Assembly: GCA_021464415.1 (NCBI GenBank)
Contig: CM038469.1
Coordinates: 4,194,501 to 4,258,500 of the forward strand
Origin: Lonicera japonica
Lineage: Eukaryota > Streptophyta > Magnoliopsida > Dipsacales > Caprifoliaceae
DNA: 64,000 bases
Reading direction: 5' to 3'
In this document: positions 10,593-22,059 of the stretch, piece by piece
Position numbering within the stretch: the first letter of the stretch is position 1
How the letters are laid out: every line of letters begins with the position of its first letter
Translations under genes and position numbers: made by a program
Notes under the pieces: model-generated
The model's database searches: none
Told to the model about the DNA's origin: nothing
The model's input: only the letters and a program-made list of their open reading frames with translations

Positions 10593-13500
10593 CTGCATCA
10601 TCCACGCTACAAATTAGTACCTCTATCTCATAGAAACTTGCTCAAACCTAACTTAAATTTAGATCAACTAGTTTATTAATTTATTTAGCAAAAGTATCTA
10701 CAACTTTTTTATTTAATTTAAATAAAAAAGATCTTAATGTCAGTCCAAAAATAAATATTTAGTTAATAGATTTGTCAGTGCTAAGTGCTGGTGAGAAAAT
10801 ATTTGAAATATGATGTTTAATATGAAATTTCAAAATTGAATTTCAAATTATGTTTGCATGTTTTAGTTTTCTGAATAAACCTTTAAATCTCTCTTTGAAT
10901 GATAAGCAATTTTTAGTCACCAAGGGTCTGTTTAATAATAACATGAAAAAGGAAAATAAAAACAATTGATTTTTGTGAAAAGTTGAGACATGTGGTGATA
11001 TATTTTTTTATATTGTGACTTTTTTCATGAAGAAATTTTCTTTGGTGGTTGAGGAAGAAATATTTTTCACAAAAAATTATGAAGGATGTAAGATATCTAT
11101 TCATAAAATAAGCGTAAAATGAAGAGTATCTTATCATATTTCTCAACTCATTTACTAACTTCTTACCAAATTAATTAAGTGTTTTTATTTTTATTTTTCG
11201 TGTTATTACCGAGTTAAATCCTTGTAAAAAAACAAATACAAAATTTAATGATCTAAATGAGTTAGTATTATGCTTACTTTCAAGGGCAGGTAGGTCAATT
11301 CGATCAGGTCTATCTCTACCGTCGATATCTTGTGGAATAATGTCCCTAAGCCACACCGGATAATTCCAAAGCACAAGCGCCCCGCTTGCTTGGTGGCCCA
11401 TTGAAACCATCATCCTTTTAAATCTAATTTCTAATAAGGTCTTCTCTCCCTCAGGTCCAGCCAGATTTGATATTTCAACCCTATTATTATTTAAAGATAC
11501 CAATAAATTACGTTAATTTTTTCAAAGGGGGCTTAAAAATTTTGAGGATTGGATTTCTGAATTTAGAAAATTTTAGAATGGGATTTATACTATTTTATTT
11601 TTTGGGAAGATGTTGTTCTTGAGAATAATATTTTTCGGTTATAATTAGTATATTTCATTTTTACTACCGTTATATATATTGTCTCTACAAGCAATATAAT
11701 TAAGAGATATTAGTTATAGTCTGGAGATATGATTTAAGTATTTAACAAAATAATATGAGAAGGTATTTAATTATAAGCAACTATATCTTTTAAAAATAAA
11801 ATAAAATACTACATCTTAAAAATATTTAAATTTGGCGATCGATTACTAATTTCTTTTTCATAACAGTTGGCCCAAAAAGAATTGTTTGGTGTGAGATACA
11901 CAAAATACTCTTTAATCAACGGTGGAGATTTGTTGGGTCCCGGTACTGCATTGATGTTCCTAAGAAGGAGGTGATCGGGTAGAAGCGAGTGCATCCTATA
12001 AACGCTGGTAAACTCCTCGGTCAAGGAATATGGTACACCATAATTCTCGGGCTTCTTTAAACCCACAATCCCTCCCAAAACGAGCCCACCAACATGCCCA
12101 AATATATCCTTAAATCTCTTCCCCAATAATCCGTACCTGATCAATTAGATTAACATAATCAAATTACAAAAGAACCATCTGCTAACCAATTTAATTTATA
12201 TCTTCAAAAACAACTCAGAATTATAAAATCGGATACATTAATGAGTTGTACATTTTAAAAGTGTAGAACATACAACTGGTACGATATGAATAAGTGTTAA
12301 TGATTTCGATAAGTGTCACATGGTCTATTGTTTAACGTTGTTTGATTGATTACCAGTTGGCTCGCATTCCAGCAAGTAATGTGTTATTTTTGAGAAGCTC
12401 AACAGTCCAATCAATTGTATGTACTTTTGCGATTACAACTGATGTCACTAGTCCTGCGTGATAGTACAATTGTTCATCGTCTAATTCGGGATATTCCTTC
12501 TGAAAATTTGATCTTAGAATTTAAGAAACAAGTTTTCTCATAAAAGACTTTATAAAAATCTTAACCAATTATACTATGGTACGTACCTTCAAGACTTCAC
12601 AAATTGCATTATGTTCTTTTATAAAGAAACCCTGCAATACTGAGACTTCAGCCCAATTGTTGCGAATATCACCGGAGATGGCAATACCGTTTTCGTCATG
12701 AAGAAGAAGGCCGTCGTCTGATATTTTAAGCTTCCCATCCTTAAAAGTTCTTACCTTTTGTGACATTTTTTTGTTGCTTCCATATATTTCACTTCCATCC
12801 CTTCGCAAGCAACATTACTAATGTAAGAATATGCAAAAATGAACAAGAAAATTCTAGTAGTGATAGAAATGCATATATATAGAAATTTCTATTTACCTTA
12901 TATGTAACAAAGGGACTCGTTTCTAGCATTATTTTTATGGACCATGTACAAAAATTCTAGTAGTGATAGAAATGCATATATATATATATATATATATAGT
13001 AGAACTATCACCGGAGAAGTTTTTTATTTTTTGTCCATTTTTTCTGGTAAAAATTGCTCGGTAGAAATGACAACTTAAGATTGCTTAATTGCATAATTCT
13101 TCATCAATGAACTAGAGCTTCAATTTCTAGTAGTTTTTTCTTTTTATATGAACTCAGATTTCAAATGCTATAATCAACCTACAAATTAAAATTGATTAGG
13201 GATTGTGATGATAGTAAAAATGAAAAATGATGGCAATATTGCCAAAGCGATGTACAATTTTATAAGTAAAGAGTACAATTTCTCAAAGCAATACTACGCT
13301 AGCTTAGGTGAAGAGAACATTGTCGAAATATAATCATACCACCAAGGTGTTCGAGTATTCAAGTGCCCACTTTTAATCCCATCAGATACGCCTGTAGGAA
13401 CCTCCTTTGTCTTATAAAACTTGAAGGATTTAAGGGGACATTCACTTGCAACTTCTTCGGGTGCAATTAGCTCAATCTGTCAACATGCATGAATCATTAT

Positions 13501-13595
13501 TCTTCCATAATCAAATCTAAATATCTAATCCACAATTATTTAATTAGATGGTCGAAGAAATATTGGTGTTTATATTTTATAATTGGTTAATTTAC

Positions 13596-13745
13596 CTGCT
13601 GAGTATCCTCTCAGTGATCAATCCAGTCATGTATCATAAATTGTATCCAAGAAGCTGCTATCATGTTGAATTGTTTTCCCGTGTCTGTAAGTTCTCGACG
13701 TGCCAAAAGCTTTGTCGCAACTACCATAGGATCTGGCCTCATTAC
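13596..13745 (-). pseudogene. DOX: DOX copy 1, exon 3 with premature stop
   Basis: Fifty codons run from VMRPDPM to DTQQ and include WIQFMIHDWIDH, the region with the distal haem histidine. Codon 45 is TGA (plus-strand tca at 13,611-13,613), where copy 2 has TTA (Leu) at the equivalent place. The truncated product would be about 159 residues and lack the catalytic Tyr and proximal His. Confidence 0.9.
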
Positions 13746-13773
13746 CTGAATATAAATCGTCTTAGTTTATTAA

Positions 13774-14216
13774 GGGCCCATTTGATTGTTCTTCAATTTG
13801 CAAATTAGATAATTTACAATTAAGTAATTTACAAAATTATCATTTATTAGTGTTTGGTTGTGTAAATTAAACAATTGTAAATATGACAATTCAAGTTAAT
13901 TCACAAAAACTCAAATTAAATCATTTCAAGTAAAACTTTAAATTGCCTAATTCTAGAATTAGATAATTCATTCCAACTCTATTTTTGGAGAAGATCTAGT
14001 TTTTACCCGTGATGTTGATGCATCTACACAAAATTTTAAATAACATAGAACAATAGAAAACATGTTTTTATTATAACAATCGGAATTTTCTCGTTTAAGT
14101 TTTCCAAACACTACTTGAATTAGAATTGGATTATTTGTAAATGAGTAAATTCACAATTCTTCAATCGAAAATTAACTAATTCTAAAATTAGGTAATTTAT
14201 GTAACCAAACAGGCCC
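13774..14216. mobile_element. MITE inserted in intron 2 of DOX copy 1
   Basis: The ends gggcccatttgattg and gtaaccaaacaggccc form a terminal inverted repeat. The ~440 bp between consist of attagataatttac-like motifs. Copy 2 reads straight from 'cttagtttatta' to 'aatattgaaaaa' at 63,190-63,215, so this is an insertion made after the duplication. The target duplication is hidden in a run of A, so the superfamily is open. Confidence 0.75.
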
Positions 14217-14482
14217 AAAATATTGAAAAAAATCAATTACAATAAACTTGCAAGCATATTGTCAAGTTGGCCCATACCGCTTCGCACAAATTTTCGGCCA
14301 CCACCTGCATATTTCTCAAAGCGCTGGCAACAGAAAACCACCAGAAATTATATATGAATGCCTGATATACTAGCGAATAATTTTGTTGGTTGCTATTCGT
14401 CGCAAGACATGGATATGTAATAGATCCGTAAAACTAATGGAAAAATTACAAGTAACTAGCTTTTTATATATCTGGGTAATCT

Positions 14483-14630
14483 TGAGGAGAGGAGTTGAGT
14501 TGCCTTAAGGTCAAGGGGTTGACTCATGAGGTGGGAGGGAAGGGTTTTTCTTTATTTGTAGGATTAAGGAAGAGATTTAGATCTCCCTTAATTTATAAAA
14601 AAATAAAAAATAAAATATATATATATATAT
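14483..14630 (+). mobile_element. SINE (internally deleted) in intron 2 of DOX copy 1
   Basis: The block resembles the SINE at 36,608: gaggagagg..., aggtcaaggggttgactc (B-box like), 'tatttgtaggatt' and a 'cccttaattta' end with A-rich tail. The A-box part is deleted. It is flanked by atatatctgggtaatct and atatatctgggcaatct (17 bp, one mismatch). Copy 2 has the unoccupied site once, at ~63,450-63,466. Confidence 0.75.
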
Positions 14631-14910
14631 ATATATCTGGGCAATCTGCATTTGGAGCTAGCACAGGCTAATATTCTTCTTGCTCTATGTTTGACGCAGA
14701 AGAAACAACTGATCATATTGTTAAAAAAACTCTAATACTGTACTATCTTAGCTGCTTTTTATTTGACGCACCAAACAAAAATTCAACGGTATTTGCATAT
14801 AGTGCATGTGTTTAGAGATTATTTTTCAAATTTTAACAAAAAAAATTGTTTCATTTAATTAAAGTAGGAACAATTAACTCCATATATGAGGACGAAAAAT
14901 TTAAGTATAC

Positions 14911-15135
14911 CTTATCATTGTGGTCACGAGGAAGAATGTTCCTGCCAAAAAAGGTTCCTTGGCTGCCGGCAGTTTCATTATATCTATTGGAGTTAAATCT
15001 ATCACCCGCCGGAGTATTACCGACATTAAACAAGTTGTATGTCTGGTGAAGGTGGCGACGAATTGCAAGGTAAAATAAGCCCATGAATACGGGTAAACGA
15101 TGCCATATCCCCAACTTATCAATCGAGTGAATAAT
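14911..15135 (-). CDS. DOX: DOX copy 1, exon 2
   Basis: Seventy-five codons hold WHRLPVFMGL, RRHLHQTYNLFNVG and GSQGTFFGRN, all DOX hallmarks. Between the FN..RYN and AGSQ parts about 13 residues (the YRTADGK...DPF segment of other plant DOX) are missing in frame. This may be a lineage trait or a deletion; copy 2 cannot settle it because its exon 2 is not in the window. Confidence 0.85.
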
Positions 15136-15427
15136 CTGCATTTAATTATATTCAATTGCATGTTAAATGATATATCCAAACTTCCAATGAGGTTTGCATT
15201 AGACAACAAAGTAACCTCCCTAAAAGACAGTGGCTTTTAGTTCTGGTTGTTGTTTAGAAAAAAATTAAGATGTGGTTCACCAACTCTTTTTTTTCTTTAA
15301 GAAATGATGCGCATCTATTTGTCTCACAAGCATCATATATGTGCATGTGGCAAGAATTCAAATACACATACACAGTACTTGAGTATTTCTGTATTTGTGA
15401 TTTCTTGGTCACAAGTACAATACTTAT

Positions 15428-16120
15428 TGTGGATACCCCATTTTGCGACCCTCGGAAGAACATGTTATTCGCACTTCAACAAAATATATTCAAAATTTGA
15501 AGAAGTTGAAAATCAAAATACTGGGCTCAAACAGCACCAAGAAGGACATATTTTGACTCCGATAGCATCGTGAAGTCACACTTCAGTTCAAGACCCACAA
15601 TCCAAGGGAAGTGAGTCAGGAAAACAGATGGCTGATCGAGCTTCAAGGTGGCCGATTGGTCTTCGGTCTAGTGAATTGGTTTTGAAGGCTCACGGGCTGG
15701 TCTTCGGTTCCAATGGGTCGGTATTTGAGGACCGCGGATCGGTCTTACAGTGCGACGGATCGGTTTTATTCACAAGTGAATCGGTCTTTGACAAGTGAGA
15801 CCATTTCTCTCACTATATTTTTTGAATTGAGCAACAGAAAGAGGAAGAGCCTCAGAATGGAGGCAGAGAGGAAAGAAGAGCCCGAGAGAGCCTAAAGCTG
15901 GAAAAGGCAGACAATAGAGCAAAGGCTCGAGAATACTTAGAAGATACTCCCAACTTCTAGATCTAAATATAGGAACACACTGTAACATCGTAGATACTCG
16001 AGTAAAGACTCCGTACTAGGCTTATAGTGTTGTATTCGAATTTCTTAGACTACTTAAATTTGTAACACTTATTCAATATCAATTGAAATAGAAGTTTATC
16101 TTTGGAAAATGTATTCTTTA
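15428..16120 (+). repeat. LTR-like remnant in DOX copy 1 intron 1
   Basis: It begins tgtggataccccattttgcgacc, close to the start of the LTR at 54,592. It contains several imperfect repeats of 'cggatcggtctt'/'gaatcggtc' (15,640-15,795). No internal coding region or second LTR was found, so it may be a solo LTR; the right edge is uncertain. Confidence 0.4.
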
Positions 16121-16124
16121 CTAG

Positions 16125-16590
16125 TGGCGAGGAATATAGAGATTGCGAATTAGTGGAACACTCCACTTTTGACCTAGCTACCATAAATATATATATATAT
16201 ATTTCGAAAATCATACAACTGTACTAGTTGTTTAAAAAGACAAGAATCCCCATTATCAGTTTTTTGGCAATGTTATGGGATTGCTTGGTAATAGCAATTT
16301 ACATGTATGGAAACCACTTATAAGCGTTGACTATTATCATTCTTTTTTAGGGAATAATATTGTGTGATTAATTCGCTTTCAAAAGTCATATAAATTTAAA
16401 TTATTGAAATTAAACTACATAACATTTTACTTTATTAATTTAATATTTACATGCTATAATAAAAAAACAATCTTTATATTATTTATATGCTTAAATTTTA
16501 CGTAGCATTTTTAATTTGAATTTTTCTATTTATTGGCTGAATTTTACATATTTTAATTATTTATATATCTATTTTTATCTATTATAATCA
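16125..16590 (+). repeat. Dispersed repeat, direct copy of 28,290-29,760
   Basis: The start 'tagtggaacactccacttttgacctagctaccataaatata' region and the later 'cagttttttggcaat...' to 'ttttaattatttatatatc' region both recur, in the same order, upstream of the DOX gene at 28,290-28,370 and 29,405-29,750. There a Helitron separates the two halves. No coding sequence is seen. Confidence 0.7.
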
Positions 16591-16815
16591 CTACAGGAAA
16601 AAAGGTTTTTGTGACGACTATTTTTGTAACGGCTTGAAAACCGTTACTAAAGGCATTTATTTGTCACGGATTTTGATCCCGTCACAAATAAAATTATTTG
16701 TCACAGCTAGATACAATCCCGTTACGAATAAGATGTTATTTGGGACGGTTAAACATAAAACCGTCACCAATAATATCATTTGTTGCGGCTTAGTGTGCTG
16801 CCACAAAAAATATAT
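16591..16815 (+). mobile_element. CACTA (En/Spm) transposon terminus
   Basis: It starts cactacaggaaaaaagg, the conserved CACTA end. It is followed by sub-terminal repeats in both orientations built on gtgacgg/ccgtcac and gtaacgg/ccgttac (16,610-16,800). The opposite end (tttttcctgtagtg) and a transposase were not found, so this is a truncated end. Confidence 0.65.
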
Positions 16816-16949
16816 ATCATTAAGCAACAATACTATTATTTTGAATAATCTATATTGTATATAAAAGTACAAATAACTTAAATATTTTTTCTGTTTTTGT
16901 GAAGACAAATATGCCCCTTAATAATAAACAAAAGATTTTACGATTTACA

Positions 16950-17440
16950 GTAACTTTATTTCGTTAAAATAATTAAATAAAATTTTAAAGATTTACATTA
17001 ATTAAAACAATATAAGTGTATAACCCCATATACTTTTATATCAATATTAATATTTTAAATAAATTTAAACTCTACTTGATTCGGCTAAAATAACTATATA
17101 AGTTAGTGTTTGTGTTTATGTTGAATTAGGTGTTTTTCAAAACTCATCGCAAAAGTATGTATATTTAGTAAACCATATTAAAATGACAAAAACTTTATTT
17201 GGTGAAAATAATTAAACAAAAATTTTAAGATTTACATTAAATAAAACAATATAAATGTATAACTCTTCATATTTTTATATCAGTATTAGTATTTTAAATA
17301 AATTTAAAAATTTACTTTATTTGGATAAAATAATTATACAAGTTAGAGTTTGTGTTGAATTAGGTGTTCTCCAAAACTCACATCAAAAGTATGTATATTT
17401 AGTAGACCATATTAAAATGATAAAGTTATTTAATATTAAC
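16950..17440 (+). repeat. Tandem duplication, about 235-bp unit, two copies
   Basis: Unit 1 begins near 16,955 and unit 2 near 17,190. Both run through 'aagatttacatta..taaaacaatata', 'ttttaaataaatttaaa', 'gttgaattaggtgtt' and 'agtatgtatatttagta.accatattaaaatga'. They differ by scattered changes. No function can be assigned. Confidence 0.7.
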
Positions 17441-17479
17441 TTATACATCATCATGTTATACAATTTATTATTTATATGA

Positions 17480-19080
17480 GTGTTATATTATTTTGTAAAA
17501 CTGTATATAATAATTCACATACGTTTAATAGAATTAACTATCTACCAATTCTAAAAATTTATTAAAATATATTACGCTTTTATATATCTGATCATTTTTT
17601 TATCATGTATCTTGGGTCTGCCTTTGGTACTGGTGCATCCATTTTAACTACCATATGACAATTACATTCCTTTTCTAATATTGAAAATTAAAAACATTTG
17701 ATTTTATCATATGTTTATTCTTCAGTTCCCATCTACTCTACTTGTAATGGAGTAATACGCATTAAAATTATACTATAGAGCATTTGCTGCTGGTGGATAG
17801 CCTCATATAATTGATACTTAGGATTTAAGTGTATCAAATGTAGTATAAATATTCTTATGTTAACACGAGATAGATATGTAAGACGATATAAATGCTCTAG
17901 GGACTTAATTATTATCCTCTTCTTCACTATTAATTGCTTAAGTAAACAAAGGAGAACAAAAAAATGATTTTGATCGTTGAACTTAATCACATTAGTAAAA
18001 AAAATAATAAATAAAAAAAGTAGTGCAATTGATGTTTAATTTTTTTTTATTAATACGGTGTAATTGATTTCGTAATTTATTCATTTCGCAATTTAATGAT
18101 AGCATGATGAATGAAAGCATATCAGTTTCAGATTGCTTTGATTTCAGATTGTTTCATATCAGATTACTGTATTTCAGTTCATTATATCAGTTTTAGTTTT
18201 AGGACTAAGCAAGCAGCAGATGGACTATTTTAGGATTGAATTTAGGAACTGCTTTAGGACTGAATTTGGGGACTATTGCACATTTCTAGATTTTGTTAAA
18301 AATTAATTGAATTTTAAGCTGGCACTTCCACTGTTTTTATAGAATTGCTGCACTTGCACTGTTTTTAGGACTGCACTTTATACACTAGTTTTAGGATTGC
18401 ATTTAAACTCTATAATTCTATATTAGACATAATTGGTGAAATAAGTTTTGGCAATTTTGGCTCCTGGCGATTACCAGCTCATAGAGCACTTGCACTACTT
18501 AAATTTTAGCTTATGGTTCATAGATTTATCTTATTCGTGTAGGTTTTGTAGCGAATTTAGGCTTGCTTTGTGCCTATACAAATTCCACGATAAGGCTACA
18601 CCATCGGCGACGTCATAGAGCACGTACACACAAAAGCAACTGCAAATTGTTAGGTATTTATTTATTCTTCTAAACCCTCTATGTATTTAATTAGTTTTTT
18701 TTTTTAATTATTGGCATGGTTGCAAATTCATTCTACGTATTAGTTTCATGAGCTTTCCTTATAAGCCAAGAGATTGATGTTTGTTTAAATGAAAAATGTG
18801 AAGTTGCGTAAATAATTTAAATGCCTGTGTATTTTGAAATTACGATTAAGTGTAGTTATAGTTGTTAAATTGGATAGGTATTACCATATTATTATAGTTT
18901 AAATGCCTATGTACTGTTTGATAAAATGCCCAAGAAAAGTGAAAATTGGATAATTTTGTGCTTGCATTGCTATGGTGCTATGGTGATGCAGTGCTGCATA
19001 GAGTTAAACTTGTTTACTTGATAGTCACTAATCTTTTTTTGATAATAACAATAACGTAAATCATGTGTAATTTAACTTAG
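17480..19080. other. Intron 1 DNA of DOX copy 1 without recognised features
   Basis: AT-rich sequence with no coding potential or clear transposon ends. A local cluster of 'tttcag'/'ttaggactg' motifs lies at 18,110-18,400. Confidence 0.4.
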
Positions 19081-19081
19081 T

Positions 19082-20407
19082 TGATGTTTGAAGTTATAGC
19101 CACTATAATTGATCATACATGGATTTAAACCGAAAAGGCCGGAATCAAGATCATCCATCTATAAGCATTACACCTTAATCAACTTCTTGACAATCACACC
19201 TTCAATAGCATCTCTATGATGTACAAAAGCCAAAGAAGAATAGAAATGAAGAAAATCAAGCATCACGAAGACTCGAAGCATTTATAAAATGAGTGAGTGC
19301 TTAGATTTTATGTAAAAGCTATCATTGATCATTTATATAACTCATACAATGATTTAACCATGTTAAGATTGATCAAAACTAGTTTTGCCTTTAAAAACGT
19401 ATTTTATTGAAAACTAGTATTCTTAAAAAAATTCTCTATAAATTTGTATGAATTATTTTTGATACAAAAACTATACTAGAAGTCTTAGATACTTATATTT
19501 TAACTTTCCCAAGCTTTAAAATTAATTTTTGGAGCTTAATTGCAAAAGTGTGAAAAATTAGATTTTTGGCAAAACTGGCCTTAGACCAGTGGACTCCATC
19601 AGTCGACTGATGGGCTTTGCTCAGTCGACTGATGGCCACTCAGTCGACTGATGAGCCTTGCTCAGTCGACTGATGGCCCAGAAACTAGCTGTTGGACCTT
19701 AGACTTTTATCACTTTTTGCCCATAACTTTCTCTTTCCTTTTCAAACGGCTCCAATCTTTTATACCCTATATATATATGATGTTTTAAAGACATTTTAAG
19801 ACACTTGAATGATCATACAATCTCTTATTTCTCATACTCGCATTATTCAAGTTTGAAAGTTAAGGCATTGATCAATCTTTTCATTCTCAAGCTTATATTC
19901 ATTGATCAATTTTGATATCTCTTAGTGTGAGCTTCATGTGTAATTTGTTATACACGAGAGCTATTGTACATTGGTGTTTATCACCAAAACTTGTTCAAAT
20001 CATTTTTGTGAGAGGTGTATCTCATAGAATTAGCAAGAGGGATTTTTTGTGAGAGTATTAAAGGTGTTCTCAATACTTGTAAGAGTGTGTGAGAAGAATA
20101 CACTTATAGTGGTTTGATCTTCACCCGAAAGAAGATCGGTTATAGTGGAATTTCTCGGGGAACTAACTGAGCGCGGAGTAGGGGGAACAAGCCGAACCGT
20201 GTGGACAAAAAATCTTCGACTTTGATCGGTTATATCTTTCTATCTCTTGCTATATTATATTGTGCTATTTATTCATTGTGCTTGGAATTATCGTTGTTGT
20301 TGATTGCTTGGTAAATATAGACATAATATTTTTAAAGTGATTTTAAAAATACGTTTAAGTTTTAAAATCCCTATTCACCCCCCCTCTATGGTATTTTTCA
20401 ACCTACA
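19082..20407 (+). repeat. 5' LTR of the copia element in DOX intron 1
   Basis: The right end ...caacctaca is followed by a primer-binding site (TGGTATCAAAG, 20,410-20,420) complementary to the 3' end of initiator Met tRNA, as usual in copia. The left end is only tentative (tgatgtttga at 19,082), because the matching 3' LTR is lost. It contains four copies of the palindrome CAGTCGACTG at 19,600-19,672. Confidence 0.55.
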
Positions 20408-20463
20408 ATTGGTATCAAAGGTTGTACTCTTATTTGGATTTAACAATTTTAGAGTTTACGATC

Positions 20464-22059
20464 ATGTTTATTTATCAAGGAACCGAAATCAACGAAGGTT
20501 CTTCCACCACTAGACCACCTCTATTTGATGGCAAAAATTATAGTTATTGGAAAAGTCGTATGTGTACTTTTCTTCAAGCTAGTGATTTTGAACAATGGAA
20601 AGTTACACTCATTGGATCCTATGAAATTACCAAAATCGACGATAAGGGTAAAGTCACTCCTAAATCTATTTCCGAATATGATGAGAATGATATTAGAAAA
20701 ATTCAATTTAATGCTAAAGCCTTGAATGCTCTACATTGTGCATTAACTATAGATGAATACAACAAAATTTCTAGTTGTAAAACCGCCAAAAAAATTTGGG
20801 ATAAATTAGAAGTTGCCTATGAAGGAACTTCACAAGTTAAGGATGATAATATTAATATGCTCGTTCATGATTATGAACTTTTTAAAATGGAGCCTAATGA
20901 ATCACTTGCTTCTATGTATAGTAGGTTCTCTATTATCACTAATGCTTTAGATCTTCTTGAAAAGGAATATTCTAATGAGGATAAGATTCGAAAGATTCTT
21001 AGAATTCTTCCCAAGAAATGGAGACCCAAAGTTACGGCTATTCAAGAAGCCAAGAATCTCAAGACGCTAAGCATGGATGAACTCTTAGGTTCACTTAAAA
21101 CCCATGAGAAGGAATTGGCAAGAGAAGAAGAAATTGATTCAAAAGCCAAAAAGTCTCTAGCTCTCAAGGCAAGTCAACGAGAGGATGATGAAGAGTTAAT
21201 GGGCGGTGACGATGACATGGCTCTCTTCTCTAGAAACTTCATGAAATTTCTAGCCAAGAAGAAGAAGTTTCAAGGAAAAGGAAACAACTTTGATTCTTCA
21301 TCAAAGAGGAACAATGATCAATCAATTCAACCAAGAGTTGAAAATGAAGAAGTCAAGAAATGTTTTCATTGCCATGAATCGAGACATTTCAAAACCAATT
21401 GCCCGGTTAAAAGAAAGGAGAGAAGAGATAAAAGAGACAAAGCCTTCAAACAAGTTAGATATGCCCTCAAGGGGACTTGGAGTGATTCCGAAGAGGGTGA
21501 GTCCGATGCCGACTCTAGCGACGAGGAGATGGAAAATCTTTGCCTTATGGCAAGAGACGATGAGGTATACTCTATTTATGATTCATTTAGTGATGATAAT
21601 GTTTCTATAAATAATGATGCTCATGATGAAAATGACTATGATGAGTTATATGAAATGTTTGAGGAATTGCATGGCAAATTTGAAAATCTATTTAAGAAGT
21701 TTGCAAGCCTCAAAAAGGAGAATTTGATAATTTCTAACAAGTGTGAAATTTTTGAGAAAGAAAACATGGTTTTGAAAAATGAAATCAATACTTTGAAGAA
21801 AGGAAAGAAAAAGGAAATTCCAAACACACTTGTATTAGAAAATGTCAAATTGAAAGATCAAGTGGATGACTTAACAAATAGTCTAGCCAAGTTCACCAAA
21901 AGAAAGGATAACTTGGATAAATTATTAGGAATGCAAAGGTGTGTTTTCGATAAAGCCGGTTTGGGCTATAACCAAATTGACAACCAAAAGGATTACAATT
22001 TTTTTTTAAAACATACACACCTCATGATCCCAATTATCTTTGCTCATATTGTGGAATAA
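20464..22059 (+). pseudogene. Ty1-copia gag
   Basis: An ATG 44 bp after the primer-binding site opens a ~531-codon frame. Its N-terminal LFDGKNYSYWKSRM matches the gag (UBN2-type) nucleocapsid family. A CX2CX4HX4C zinc knuckle lies at 21,360-21,401; the usual Gly before the His is replaced by Arg. Acidic and coiled-coil stretches follow. The frame is lost at ~21,999 in a run of nine T, and the expected continuation (YCG.NTHYVDHYFYR) is readable in another frame, so a slippage-type frameshift separates gag from pol. The frame chosen starts at 20,464; upstream codons lie across the primer-binding site. Confidence 0.85.

Noticed and set aside
13548..13808. Plus-strand frames across DOX exons (also 63,040-63,339)
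   Set aside because: Antisense shadows of conserved DOX exon 3; the minus strand gives the family protein.
14230..14330. Possible extra DOX exon between exons 2 and 3, since the stretch is conserved in copy 2 (63,235-63,330)
   Set aside because: Exon 2 joins exon 3 in phase and in family order (HNDK to VMRPDPM); no DOX-like residues are encoded here. It is shared intron.
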